64,000 nt of DNA. It comes from Streptomyces sp. TRM49041. Its GTDB lineage: Bacteria > Actinomycetota > Actinomycetes > Streptomycetales > Streptomycetaceae. The DNA lies in contig NZ_VSRY01000158.1 in assembly GCF_008271805.1 (NCBI RefSeq), positions 124,001 to 188,000 on the forward strand, given 5' to 3'. The position numbers and the translations under genes were made by a program. The notes under the pieces were generated by a model, which ran no database searches, was not told the origin of the DNA, and saw nothing but the letters and a program-made list of their open reading frames with translations. Of the stretch, positions 26,235-34,603 are shown piece by piece. The first letter of the stretch is position 1. Each line of letters opens with the position of its first letter.

Positions 26235-26450
26235 ATGCCGTTCGCGAACTTCAAGGTCCCTGCCGGAAGCCTCGACGAGAAGCAGAAGGAGACGATCGTC
26301 ACCCGTACCACCGAGCTGTACGTCGAGATCTACGGCGAGCGCGCCAGGGCCAACACCATGGTCCTGGTCGAGGAGGTCGTCGACGGCGGTTGGGGCATCG
26401 GCGGCGACGTCCTGACCCTGGCCATGCTCCAGCAGCCCACCGAAGACTGA
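26235..26450 (+). CDS. 4-oxalocrotonate tautomerase-like small protein
   Basis: The 71-residue protein starts MPFANFKVPAG. After Met removal its N-terminal Pro would be the catalytic base of the tautomerase superfamily. Length and the VLVEEVVDGGWGIGGD segment fit the monomer type. AAAGAG lies 6-8 bases upstream. It lies 108 bases after the SDR, on the same strand. Confidence 0.85.
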   Translation: MPFANFKVPAGSLDEKQKETIVTRTTELYVEIYGERARANTMVLVEEVVDGGWGIGGDVLTLAMLQQPTED

Positions 26451-26716
26451 CGACCAGGATGATCCAAGGCGTGTCGGTAAGACGGCCGCCGGCACCGCCC
26501 CGGCCCGAAGCGGGCCGCCACCCGGCCGGTCGGATCGGGGACGGCGATACGGCCGTCGATCACGATGGTGCCGGGGCCGTACGCCCAGGGCATGACCTTC
26601 CCAGCCTGGCTGCCTCCACAGAGAGTGGGCCGGAACCTCCGCGCGGTCCCGCGTACGCCCGGTTCTCGCGCACGCCCGACGCTCCGCGCCACGCCGCCCC
26701 GTCCCGCCCGGCGTGA
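26451..26716. other. non-coding stretch, with possible gene remnant
   Basis: No gene is supported between the tautomerase and the promoter at 26717. Read on the minus strand, about 26500-26600 encodes a short protein-like piece (AYGPGTIVIDGRIAVPDP), but it lacks a convincing start or family, so it is at most a relic. Confidence 0.35.
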
Positions 26717-26745
26717 TTGACGCCCCCTCACCGCCGTTCTAGTTT
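26717..26745 (+). promoter_or_regulatory. HrdB-type promoter TTGACG-N17-TAGTTT
   Basis: TTGACG (26717-26722) and TAGTTT (26740-26745) are separated by exactly 17 bases, a good match to the major sigma factor consensus. It would drive the amidohydrolase pair from a start near 26752, leaving a leader of about 135 bases that contains a small open frame. Confidence 0.6.
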
Positions 26746-26788
26746 CGGCCCAGGCCACAAATACCCGCTGACGAGAGGACTGTCCCCG

Positions 26789-26890
26789 ATGTCGCGACGG
26801 GCAGGGTTCCCCGGAATGTCCGCTCCACGCCGGTCCGGACCTGTCGGGGGACGGCGGCGCGCCGCCGGGCGAGGGGCGGCTGCCGCGTGA
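26789..26890 (+). CDS. possible 33-residue leader peptide
   Basis: A 33-codon frame rich in Arg, Gly and Ala (begins MSRRAGFPGM) starts at ATG 26789, with AGAGGA upstream, and its TGA overlaps the GTG of the next gene (GTGA). The overlap and position downstream of a good promoter suggest translational coupling. No homology is recognised and it may be spurious. Confidence 0.3.
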   Translation: MSRRAGFPGMSAPRRSGPVGGRRRAAGRGAAAA

Positions 26891-27633
26891 GCGGGTCCTA
26901 CGCATGGCTGGAGCCCACCCCCGAGGAGCGCGTCGGCTGGGACGTCGACGTGTTGTACGGGCCCTGGCCCCGGCACCACCGCGACAGCGGCCTCGCCGAG
27001 GTGCGGGCGCACCTCGCCGCCTCGCCCGTCGCCGGGGCGCTCGCGCTCTCCACGCGCGGGCCGCTCTTCGACGACGCCGGCGGGAACGCCGAGACGGTGC
27101 GCGACCTCGCCGGCTGTCCCGAGCTCCGTCCCGTCGGTACCGTCGACGTGCGCGACGCGCTCACCGCCGAGGCCCGCCTCGACGAACTCGCCGCCGCCGA
27201 GGTGCGGTTCCTTCGGCTGTTCACCGTCGACCAGGCCGCCGAGCCCGACTTCCCCGGCTACCGAAGGACCGTGCGGCTGGCCGTGGAGCGCGGCATGGTG
27301 CTCCTCCACGACGGCGACCCGCGCCGCTTCGGCCCGCCCCTCACCGGTCACGGAGCCGATGTCGTCTTCCTGGACCTGCACGCCTACCTCCTCGCCGACT
27401 TCCTCCTCCTCGCCCGCGACGAACCCGGCTTCAGGGCCACCACCCGCATGCTCTCCGGCCCCGACTCCATCGAACGCGTCGTCGAGTCCGTCGGCGCCCG
27501 CCATCTCGTCTTCGGCTCCCGCACACCCTTCATGGACATCTCCCCCCAGACGCTGAAGCTGCGCTACGCGGGCATCACGGCCGACGACCGGGACGCGATC
27601 GCCACCAGGAACGTCGAGGAGCTGCTCGTCTGA
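26887..27633 (+). CDS. amidohydrolase-like protein lacking the HxH metal motif
   Basis: The 248-residue protein resembles the metal-dependent TIM-barrel hydrolase encoded next door in length and order of segments (PVGTVDVRDALTAEARL, IERVVESVGARHLVFGSRTPF, RNVEELLV), but its N-terminal strand reads GWDVDVLYGPW where the neighbour has IDVHAHVGRW. The HxH metal ligands are therefore missing. It may be an inactive partner of the downstream enzyme or bind metal differently. The next gene overlaps its stop (TGATG). Confidence 0.65.
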   Translation: MSGSYAWLEPTPEERVGWDVDVLYGPWPRHHRDSGLAEVRAHLAASPVAGALALSTRGPLFDDAGGNAETVRDLAGCPELRPVGTVDVRDALTAEARLDELAAAEVRFLRLFTVDQAAEPDFPGYRRTVRLAVERGMVLLHDGDPRRFGPPLTGHGADVVFLDLHAYLLADFLLLARDEPGFRATTRMLSGPDSIERVVESVGARHLVFGSRTPFMDISPQTLKLRYAGITADDRDAIATRNVEELLV

Positions 27634-28373
27634 TGCCGATCATCGATGTGCACGCCCATGTGGGCCGCTGGCAGTTCCATCTGACGGCGGGTGATGTCGA
27701 GAACAACCTTCGCCAGATGGACCGGTACGGCATCGACATCCAGCTCGTCTCCGCCTCCGAGGCCGTCGTGTACGACGCCGTCGCGGGCAACGCCGCCCTG
27801 TACAAGGCGCTCGCCACCCGGCCCCGCCTGCACGGCTATGCCGTCGTCAACCCGAACCGCATCGACGAGAGCGCCGCCGACCTGCGACGCTGCCTCGACA
27901 CCGGCCGGTTCGTCGGAGCGAAGATCCATACCCACTATCCGGGCCGGCTGCCCGGCTCCCGCGAGATGGCCGCCGCCTTCGACCTGGTCGCCGAGGCGGG
28001 CGTACCGCTCCTTCTGCACACCTGGGGCCCCGAGGTCGCCCTGCTGCCCGAACTCGTGGACGCCAGGCCAGGCTTGAGCGTCATCATGGGGCACGCGGGC
28101 GGCGAGTCCTGGCGCGAGGCGGCGCACGCCGCGGCCGCCTGCGACCGGCTGTACCTGGAGCACTGCCGTACCGCCACCGACGCGGGCCGCATCGCGTACG
28201 CCCGGGAGGCCGGCGTCCCCGTCGAGCGCATCCTGTTCGGCTCCGACGCCACCCTCATCGACCCCTGTGTCTCGCTCGGCGTGATCCGCGACGCCCGCTT
28301 CACCCCAGAGGAGCTGGAGCGCGTCCTGTGGCGCAACGCCGCCGAACTCTTCGGACTTGTAGTGCAAAGCTGA
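27633..28373 (+). CDS. amidohydrolase 2-family metal-dependent hydrolase
   Basis: The 246-residue TIM-barrel hydrolase carries the metal motif MPIIDVHAHVG, further ligands in GAKIHTHYPG, LLLHTWG and MGHAGGE, and the late Asp in LFGSDATLID. Relatives include decarboxylases and lactonases of the ACMSD type. It is translationally coupled to the HxH-less paralogue upstream, so a heteromer is plausible. The substrate is unknown. Confidence 0.8.
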   Translation: MPIIDVHAHVGRWQFHLTAGDVENNLRQMDRYGIDIQLVSASEAVVYDAVAGNAALYKALATRPRLHGYAVVNPNRIDESAADLRRCLDTGRFVGAKIHTHYPGRLPGSREMAAAFDLVAEAGVPLLLHTWGPEVALLPELVDARPGLSVIMGHAGGESWREAAHAAAACDRLYLEHCRTATDAGRIAYAREAGVPVERILFGSDATLIDPCVSLGVIRDARFTPEELERVLWRNAAELFGLVVQS

Positions 28374-28681
28374 ACCACTTCCTCCACGGGCTGTAGTCGC
28401 TGCATTTCGACGGGTGAGTAATTCCGCTGACAATTTTTCAAATAGCCCGCACGTACATCTCGATTGAGTAACGACATCCTTGGGCGGGGCTGGACCATGC
28501 GCCAGCTATGCGCGTAACTCCCTTGCTCTGTAGGCAAATTGAATGTTCGTCAATTTGACACGTCCGGTAACGGAACGGACTCGTTCCTCTGGTCTCGGTT
28601 TGCCGGAATTCTCCGCTCATTCCATCTGGCAGGCTTCCGCGCACCGTCCTCTGACCAAGGACCAAGGAGAGGTGCACAAAC
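28374..28681. other. AT-rich intergenic region with promoter-like elements
   Basis: This stretch is clearly less GC-rich than its surroundings and has no supported gene. It contains TTGACA at 28555-28560 and an inverted repeat (28535-28557). No good -10 hexamer was found at 16-18 bases from TTGACA, so the promoter call is tentative. Confidence 0.5.
28535..28557. promoter_or_regulatory. 8-bp inverted repeat overlapping TTGACA
   Basis: CAAATTGA (28535-28542) and TCAATTTG (28550-28557) are exact reverse complements with a 7-base spacer, and the right arm shares three bases with a TTGACA hexamer. This is the arrangement of a repressor site covering a -35 region, upstream of the secreted protease gene. 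Confidence 0.35.
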
Positions 28682-30760
28682 GTGTCCGGACGTCGAAGAA
28701 TGAAGAAGACGCACAGCCGGAAGCCGCGCCGACTGATACTCGCGACCGCCGCGGTGGCCGTCATGGCGACCGTCGGCGGACTGGCGTACCAGGGGGTGTA
28801 CGGGGCGGCTGAGGCGACCGCGGATGGGAACGGCCCGCAGGCGCTCGCCCAGCCCGCGGCGGCCTCGCCGAGCGTGGCGCCCGAACCGGCGGCCGAGCCC
28901 GCCCGCGACAAGAAGCCGGAGCCCATCACCAAGGCCCCGAAGGGCGATCCCGGCAAGGGCCTCGTGTACAAGGGCCTCAAGCCGGCCCCCGAGGACGACG
29001 ACTGCGAGGGCGTCTACCGCACGACCGGCGGCCACTGCACGCACGGCCCCGACGCCCCGCCGCCCGGTGTCGACATCAAGAAGGACACCCCGCCGGCCGT
29101 CAAGGCCGCCGTCCCCGCCGAGGACCCCACCAAGGCGCCGTCCACCGAGTCGGAAGAGGCCCCGGCCGCAGGACAGGCCGCGCAGGCACCCGCCCTCGAC
29201 GCGGCGGCCCCGAGCGCCGCGCCGCCCGCCGCCGCCTCCACATCCGGCACCCGCACCGCCGCCGCCAACGGCCCCGCCGGGCAGACCGTGCAGTGCGAAG
29301 GCGACGGCACCACCGGCAACCGCGTCCAGGTCGTGTACGTCCACGCCCCCGGCCGCGACCGGTACGCCCAGTACCTGCCGTCCTTCCGCAAGTGGGCCGC
29401 CGACGCGGACCTGATCTACTCCGAGAGCGCCAAGGACACCGGCGGCGTACGGCACATCCGCTACGTGACGGCCGCCGACTGCACGCCCACCGTGCTCAAC
29501 ATCGAGGTCCCGGCCTCCGCCCTGGCCGAGTTCAGCGCCACCAACCGCGCGCTCGCCGGGAAGGGCCTCAACCGCCGCGACCGCAAGTACATGATCTTCG
29601 CGGACACGCAGGTGTACTGCGGCATCGGTACCTTCGCCGGCGACGAGCGGCCCGGCCAGAACAACCTCAGCAACTTCGGCCCGTCCTACGGCCGTACGGA
29701 CTCCGGCTGCTGGGGCGGCCACACCGCCGCCCACGAGCTCGGCCACAACCTCGGAGCGGTCAACAACAGCGCCCCGAACACCAGCCGCGGCGCCCACTGC
29801 ACCGACGAGTGGGACGTCATGTGCTACACGGACAGCCCGTACTACCCGAAGATGCGCACCGTCTGCGCCGACCGCGGCTACGAGAACCGGCTGGACTGCA
29901 ACCACGACGACTACTTCCACACCAACCCCAAGCGGGGCAGTTACCTCGCCACACACTGGAACATCGCCAACAACCAGTTCCTCATGGGTCACAAGGGCAA
30001 CAGCCCGAATCCGGACCCGGACCCGCGGCCCACGCCCACCCCGACGCCCAGCCCCACAGGTGGCAGCGGCATCGGCCCCGACGTCACCGTCGGCCAGATC
30101 GCCCAGGACTCCGCCGTCGTCAGCTGGCGCGCGGCCGCCAACGCCGCCTGGTACCAGCTGTACCTCAACGGCAAGCCCATCGGCTGGATCCAGGGCACCA
30201 GCGCCCGCGTCTACAACCTGAGGCCCGGCACCGCCTACTCGGTCGCCGTCTCCGTACGGGACACCGCCGGCCGCGACAGCCGCGTGGGCCGCGCGACCTC
30301 CTTCCGCACGACGGGCGGGAACGGCGGGGCCACCCCCACGCCCGGCACGCGCTACCTGCTCGCCAACGGCGCCACCGGCAACGCCGCCGAGGTCTGGGGC
30401 GGCCGCACCGCCGACGGCACCGTCCTCGTCGGGTCGCAGCGCAACGGATACGCCCAGCAGCAGTGGTACTTCGACGACGCGGGCAACGGCTACACCCGGA
30501 TCCGGTCCGCGGTCTCCGGCAAGTGCCTCCAGCCGGGGGGCAGGGCGGAGCCCGGCATGTGGGTCGGGCAGCAGCCCTGCCGCTCGGTCGAGTCCCAGCG
30601 GTGGCGGATCAGCCGGAGCGGCAGCAGTGTGACGGTGACCGCAGGCGACAGCCGGTACGTGCTGGGCGTCAGCAACCGTCCGTACTACGGCTCGTGGCTC
30701 ATCGAGCTGCAGCACGCCTCGGGCGGCGCCGCGCAGGCGTGGACGGTCCAGAAGCCGTGA
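28682..30760 (+). CDS. secreted zinc metalloprotease with FN3 and ricin-like lectin domains
   Basis: The 692-residue precursor has a twin-basic N-terminus and hydrophobic segment (LILATAAVAVMATVGG), then a long Pro/Ala-rich linker to about residue 200. A metalloprotease domain follows with the metzincin-type zinc motif HTAAHELGHNLG and several Cys. Next come a Pro/Thr linker, an FN3 domain (about 460-550) and a ricin-type beta-trefoil (about 555-692, ending AQAWTVQ). It is an extracellular protease with carbohydrate targeting. The GTG start has AAGGAGAGG nine bases upstream; ATG at 28700 is an alternative. Confidence 0.88.
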   Translation: MSGRRRMKKTHSRKPRRLILATAAVAVMATVGGLAYQGVYGAAEATADGNGPQALAQPAAASPSVAPEPAAEPARDKKPEPITKAPKGDPGKGLVYKGLKPAPEDDDCEGVYRTTGGHCTHGPDAPPPGVDIKKDTPPAVKAAVPAEDPTKAPSTESEEAPAAGQAAQAPALDAAAPSAAPPAAASTSGTRTAAANGPAGQTVQCEGDGTTGNRVQVVYVHAPGRDRYAQYLPSFRKWAADADLIYSESAKDTGGVRHIRYVTAADCTPTVLNIEVPASALAEFSATNRALAGKGLNRRDRKYMIFADTQVYCGIGTFAGDERPGQNNLSNFGPSYGRTDSGCWGGHTAAHELGHNLGAVNNSAPNTSRGAHCTDEWDVMCYTDSPYYPKMRTVCADRGYENRLDCNHDDYFHTNPKRGSYLATHWNIANNQFLMGHKGNSPNPDPDPRPTPTPTPSPTGGSGIGPDVTVGQIAQDSAVVSWRAAANAAWYQLYLNGKPIGWIQGTSARVYNLRPGTAYSVAVSVRDTAGRDSRVGRATSFRTTGGNGGATPTPGTRYLLANGATGNAAEVWGGRTADGTVLVGSQRNGYAQQQWYFDDAGNGYTRIRSAVSGKCLQPGGRAEPGMWVGQQPCRSVESQRWRISRSGSSVTVTAGDSRYVLGVSNRPYYGSWLIELQHASGGAAQAWTVQKP

Positions 30761-31482
30761 CCCGCACAGCACGTCGCGTCCGCGATGTCCCGTCCGTCCG
30801 ACGCCCGGCGCTGCGCGCGGCCCTGGCCGCCGTCCTCGCCGGACCGGTCCTGTGGCTGGCCGCCCCCGGCGGCGCGCACGCCCACGGCGGCGGCCTGCAG
30901 GTCGACATCACGGGACAGTCGTTCGGCCATGTGGCGGCCACGGTGACCTGGGCGGACGACGGTGACCCCGTCGACGAGCGGGTCGCCGCCACGGTGAACG
31001 CCGTCAGCGGCGACGGGGGTACGGCCCTGGGCCCCTGGAGACTGGTCCGCGCCCCCGGCACACCGGCCGGCTACACGACGGCGGAGGCGCTCCCTCCAGG
31101 CCGCTGGAAGGTCACCGTGGAGGTGGGCCACCCGGCCCTGGGCCGTGCCGAGGGCGACATCACAGTGTCCCCGGGCACCCCCGCGTCCCCGTCCGCCGGC
31201 GCGGGCCCCACCGGCTCCGGTGCATCACCGGAGCCGGCCGGGCCGGGGACCTCGGCACCCGCGACGGGACCCGCGGACTCCGGCACCGGCCCGGGCACCG
31301 ATTCCGGCTCCGGCTCCGCCGCGGCGTCCCCACCGGTCGCGGACAGCGCCGCCCGGGACGGCGGAACGTCCGTCCCCGTCGTGGTGGCGGCCGCGACAGC
31401 CGTGGCAGCGGTCTGCGCGACCGGCCTCGCCCTCGCCCGCCGCGCCCGGGCGGCGAAGTCCGCCCGCGCGAACGGCCGGTGA
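30757..31482 (+). CDS. secreted, membrane-anchored beta-sandwich protein
   Basis: The 241-residue protein has a signal peptide (ALRAALAAVLAGPVLWLAAPGGAHAH), one beta-rich domain (about 40-140) resembling CopC/YtkA-type domains, a Pro/Ser/Gly-rich linker and a C-terminal membrane helix (VVVAAATAVAAVCATGLAL) followed by Arg-rich residues. It overlaps the protease stop by four bases (GTGA), so it is probably co-expressed with it. The function is unknown. Confidence 0.7.
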   Translation: MTRTARRVRDVPSVRRPALRAALAAVLAGPVLWLAAPGGAHAHGGGLQVDITGQSFGHVAATVTWADDGDPVDERVAATVNAVSGDGGTALGPWRLVRAPGTPAGYTTAEALPPGRWKVTVEVGHPALGRAEGDITVSPGTPASPSAGAGPTGSGASPEPAGPGTSAPATGPADSGTGPGTDSGSGSAAASPPVADSAARDGGTSVPVVVAAATAVAAVCATGLALARRARAAKSARANGR

Positions 31483-31516
31483 CCTGAGCGCGCCACCGCC
31501 ACGGCCATCTCACCCC

Positions 31517-31549
31517 ACGGCGCCCCGGAGCCATGCTCCGGGGCGCCGT
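31517..31549. terminator. strong bidirectional hairpin terminator
   Basis: Perfect 14-bp arms (ACGGCGCCCCGGAG at 31517-31530 and its complement at 31536-31549) enclose a 5-base loop between convergent genes ending at 31482 and 31580. Confidence 0.75.
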
Positions 31550-31579
31550 CACGACGTCCCGGGGCGGGCGCGGGCCGCC

Positions 31580-32119
31580 TCAAGTCAGGCGCAGCCTCCA
31601 GCGGCCCGCCCGCGCCGTCAGGAGGGTCACCGACAGGGGCTCGGCGTCGATGCGCCAGAACGTGGCCGGGGCGGCGCCCAAGGCGTGGACGACCGCCGCG
31701 CGTACGAACGCCTGGTCTGCCACGGCCAGGGTGCGGCCGTCCGGCAGCTCCGCGAGCCAGCCGGCGGCGCGGGCGCAGAGCGCGGTGACCGACTCGCCGT
31801 CGGGCGGGGCGGCGTCCGGGTCGGTGGTCCAGGCGGCCAGGGCGTCCGGGTCGGTGGCGGCGACCTCGTCGGGCGTACGGCCCTCCCAGGCGCCCATGCC
31901 GAGACCGCGCAGGGCATCGTCGACCTCGGCGTCCAGGCCCAGCGCCGCCGCCGTCGCACGGCAGCGGGGCGACGGGGCGGTGCGGTACCGGGTGGCCGGG
32001 GGAAGGGCCAGGGAACTCGCCCTCGCCAGCGCCCGCCCGTCCGGCAGGGCCGCGTCGCCGAAGCGGACCGCCGCGCCCGGAGCCACCGCCGCGGCCAGCA
32101 GTGTGAGCCGTACCGTCAT
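31580..32119 (-). CDS. histidine phosphatase-like protein, degenerate active site
   Basis: The 179-residue protein has the histidine phosphatase fold order (APSPRCRATAAALGL, LRGLGMGAWEGRTPDEV, DGESVTALCARAAGWL) but the N-terminal catalytic RHG motif is replaced (LTLLAAAVAPGAA), so the phospho-accepting His is missing. It is divergent from the cobalamin riboswitch and cbtB-cbtA; related CobC-like phosphatases act in B12 synthesis, which makes a cobalt/B12-linked role plausible, but probably not as a normal phosphatase. Confidence 0.65.
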   Translation of the reverse strand: MTVRLTLLAAAVAPGAAVRFGDAALPDGRALARASSLALPPATRYRTAPSPRCRATAAALGLDAEVDDALRGLGMGAWEGRTPDEVAATDPDALAAWTTDPDAAPPDGESVTALCARAAGWLAELPDGRTLAVADQAFVRAAVVHALGAAPATFWRIDAEPLSVTLLTARAGRWRLRLT

Positions 32120-32175
32120 GGTCCGCGATCCTACGAGCCCCCGTGGTGCGACTTACGCCACCTTGGCGGAAAGCG

Positions 32176-32330
32176 TTCTTAGCGCTACCTTCTTGACGAC
32201 AGGACGACGGTGTGATGGAAGCCCGGTGCAAATCCGGCACGGTCGCGCCACTGTGTACCGCGGACAGGAGACGCGGTGAGTCAGACCCAGGCGCCGTCGT
32301 CGAGTGCTCCACCAAGTGGGACGCGTGTTC
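32176..32330 (+). ncRNA. cobalamin riboswitch
   Basis: The leader before cbtB carries the AdoCbl-riboswitch core: GGAAGCCCGGTGCAAATCC followed by the B12 box GGTCGCGCCACTGT (32241-32254), then a downstream stem region ending near GAGTCAGACCC. It should switch off cobalt uptake when cobalamin is abundant. The boundaries are approximate. Confidence 0.85.
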
Positions 32331-32346
32331 CCAAGGAGGTCTCGCA

Positions 32347-32577
32347 ATGGCCGACACCGCCGTCGCTTCCGCCCCTCTCTCCCCGTCGGCGTCCCCCGCC
32401 GTCTCCCCGCTGCCCGTCCGGGCGGTCCTGCCGTGGGCCGTCTTCTTCGGCACCCTGATGCTCGTCCTGCTCTACTTCGTCGGCACCGAGCAGGGCTCCC
32501 TCTCGGTCTTCGCCGGCGAGGCAGTGCACGAGTGGGTGCACGACGGCCGGCACCTGCTCGGCTTCCCCTGCCACTGA
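32347..32577 (+). CDS. cbtB: cobalt transporter subunit CbtB
   Basis: The 76-residue protein has one membrane helix (AVFFGTLMLVLLYFVG) and the His-rich C-terminus HEWVHDGRHLLGFPCH typical of CbtB, the small metal-binding partner of CbtA. AAGGAGG lies 8 bases upstream of the ATG. It lies directly after a cobalamin riboswitch, which supports cobalt import for B12 synthesis. Confidence 0.88.
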   Translation: MADTAVASAPLSPSASPAVSPLPVRAVLPWAVFFGTLMLVLLYFVGTEQGSLSVFAGEAVHEWVHDGRHLLGFPCH

Positions 32578-32605
32578 TCCGGCCCGGACAGGGGACAGAG
32601 GTCAT

Positions 32606-33403
32606 ATGAACTCCACAACCGTGCGCACCCTCCTGGTGCGTGGCATGCTCGCCGGGATCGGGGCGGGTCTGCTCGCCTCCGTCGTGGCGTACTTCATCGG
32701 CATCCCGTCCGTGGACGCCGCCATCGACTACGAGTCCGCGCAGGCCGCCTCGGCCGCCGGGGGCCACGCCCACGACGCGGAAGAGGAACTGTTCAGCCGC
32801 GCCCAGCAGTCGACCGTGGGCCTGGCGACCGGCGTGCTGGTCTTCGCCACCGCCCTCGGCGGCATCGCGGCGCTGGCGTACTGCTTCGCGCTCGGCCGCG
32901 TCGGCCGCTTCCGGGCCCGCGCGACCGCCGCCCTCGTGGCGGGCGCCGGTTTCGTCACCGTGTCACTCGTGCCGTTCCTCAAGTACCCGGCGAACCCGCC
33001 CGCGACGAGCGACCCGGGCAGCCTCGACCAGCGCACCACCCTGTACTTCCTGATGATCGCCCTCAGCGTGCTGCTGGGTGTCGGCGCGATCCTGCTCGGC
33101 CGGCGGCTCGCCGCCCGACTGGGCGACTGGAACGCGTCCGTCGCCGCCGGGGCGGCCTTCGTGGCGGTGGTCGCCGTCGCGATGGCGTTCCTGCCGTCGG
33201 TCAGCGAGACGCCGAAGGACTTCCCGGCCACCGTGCTGTGGGAGTTCCGGCTCGCCGCCCTCGGCATCCAGGCTGTGCTCTGGGCCGCCTTCGGACTGCT
33301 CTTCGGTCACCTCGCCGAGCGCGTCCTGGAACCCAGGGCCGTCGCCACGCCGGTCAGCGGGGCCGCCGTCGGCGGGCCCGTCGCCACCGGAGTGAGCGAG
33401 TAG
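32606..33403 (+). CDS. cbtA: cobalt transporter subunit CbtA
   Basis: The 265-residue membrane protein has about five or six hydrophobic segments and the GGHAHDAEEELFSRAQQ His-containing loop after helix 1. CbtA is the B12-regulated cobalt permease. It lies 28 bases after cbtB under the same riboswitch. Proton-coupled or passive transport cannot be told from sequence. Confidence 0.88.
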   Translation: MNSTTVRTLLVRGMLAGIGAGLLASVVAYFIGIPSVDAAIDYESAQAASAAGGHAHDAEEELFSRAQQSTVGLATGVLVFATALGGIAALAYCFALGRVGRFRARATAALVAGAGFVTVSLVPFLKYPANPPATSDPGSLDQRTTLYFLMIALSVLLGVGAILLGRRLAARLGDWNASVAAGAAFVAVVAVAMAFLPSVSETPKDFPATVLWEFRLAALGIQAVLWAAFGLLFGHLAERVLEPRAVATPVSGAAVGGPVATGVSE

Positions 33404-33430
33404 GAGCCAAGGGATACGTGGGGGAGGAAT

Positions 33431-33452
33431 CCGGCGGGGGCGCGCCCGCCGG
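33431..33452. terminator. hairpin between convergent cbtA and protease genes
   Basis: CCGGCGGG (33431-33438) pairs exactly with CCCGCCGG (33445-33452) across a 6-base loop and is followed by TTT, giving a plausible terminator for both strands. Confidence 0.6.
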
Positions 33453-33484
33453 TTTCCTCCCTTCCACGCGTCCCGGCCCGCCCC

Positions 33485-34549
33485 TCACACGAAGTTGAGC
33501 TCCGCACGCCGCACCAGCGGATCGTCCGGCATCGACCAGAGCGGCACCGCGTAGTTGCCGAAGCCGTACCGCCCGCCGAAGTGCAGCCCGAGGACCCGGT
33601 GGTCCGTGAGGTCGAAGACCGGAGAGCCGCTGTTGCCGCCCAGCGTCGAGCAGTCGTGCGTCATCACCATCCGGTCCGGGAGCAGCTGGTTCGCGGTGCC
33701 CGGCTGGAGCCGCTTCACGTTGTAGATGTCCATGAAGATCCGGCGCATCGACTCCGGTTCGTTCCGCCGCCCGTCCCACGCCGGGTGCCCCACCACGTAC
33801 ACCGGGTGGCCCGGCAGGTCCGCCGGGGCGTCCGCCGCCACGGCCAGCGGAGTCGGCAGCGGCTGCCCGCCCGGCGCAGGGGCCACCCGCAGCAGCGCCA
33901 TGTCGACCCCTTGGTGGACACCGACGACTTCCGTCACCGCATACGTGAGGCCACCCGCACCCGGCAGCGCGCCGTACTCCCGGGACAGGTCCATCGCGGC
34001 GCCGAGACCGGGCTGGAACGTCCACCCCGCGCCGTCGCCCCTGGCGAACTCCACCGCGACGTGACGGTTCGTCATGACGACGTCCCGGCCGACCAGGAAG
34101 GCGGTACCCACCCAGTCGAGGCTGACATGGCCCGACACGTCGACCCGGCCCACCCGCGCGAGGGACTCGCGGATCGCGGCCCGCTGCCCGTTCAGCACCG
34201 CCCAGTCGCCCTCCTGCGGCGGGAAGTCGGAGTCCTGCACGAGGAGGGCCGGGCGGCCCTCCAGCAGGACGATGGCCTCCAAGCCGAACGACTCGTCGTC
34301 GCCGATCTCGTCGTCGCGGCCCGCCGCCAGCTTCTCCAGGCCGCGCGCCCCCGCTTCGAGGACCCGGGCCCGCTCCTGCTCGGCGAACCGGGAGATCTGC
34401 TCCGCGGGCGCCTCCTCGGCGGGCGGTTCGAACGCCGACTCCGGTATCTCCCTCGCCAGTTCCTCCCGTACCCGGTCCGCCACCTCTCGCAGATCGGTGA
34501 AGATCTCCTGGGGACCGGCCGCCACCGGTGATCTGCTCCGGCTGCCCAT
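33485..34549 (-). CDS. trypsin-like serine protease of conflict operon
   Basis: The 354-residue protein has an N-terminal helical region rich in Glu/Arg (about 1-110), then a trypsin-fold domain with catalytic His in FLVGRDVVMTNRHVA, Asp in VDMALLRV and Ser in STLGGNSGSPVFDL. No signal peptide is present, so it acts inside the cell. AGGAGA precedes the ATG. It is the last gene of a five-gene operon with an EAD-like protease and a STAND-like NTPase, which fits a processing or effector protease set off by an NTPase sensor. Confidence 0.87.
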   Translation of the reverse strand: MGSRSRSPVAAGPQEIFTDLREVADRVREELAREIPESAFEPPAEEAPAEQISRFAEQERARVLEAGARGLEKLAAGRDDEIGDDESFGLEAIVLLEGRPALLVQDSDFPPQEGDWAVLNGQRAAIRESLARVGRVDVSGHVSLDWVGTAFLVGRDVVMTNRHVAVEFARGDGAGWTFQPGLGAAMDLSREYGALPGAGGLTYAVTEVVGVHQGVDMALLRVAPAPGGQPLPTPLAVAADAPADLPGHPVYVVGHPAWDGRRNEPESMRRIFMDIYNVKRLQPGTANQLLPDRMVMTHDCSTLGGNSGSPVFDLTDHRVLGLHFGGRYGFGNYAVPLWSMPDDPLVRRAELNFV

Positions 34550-34603
34550 GACGCTTCTCCTCTCGGCCTGCCTGCTGCTCGGATACCGTCCCTGAGCCGT
34601 GCC

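Noticed and set aside
26500..26600. Minus-strand coding fragment after the tautomerase gene
   Set aside because: A short protein-like piece without start, ribosome-binding site or recognised family; kept only as a note in the intergenic entry.
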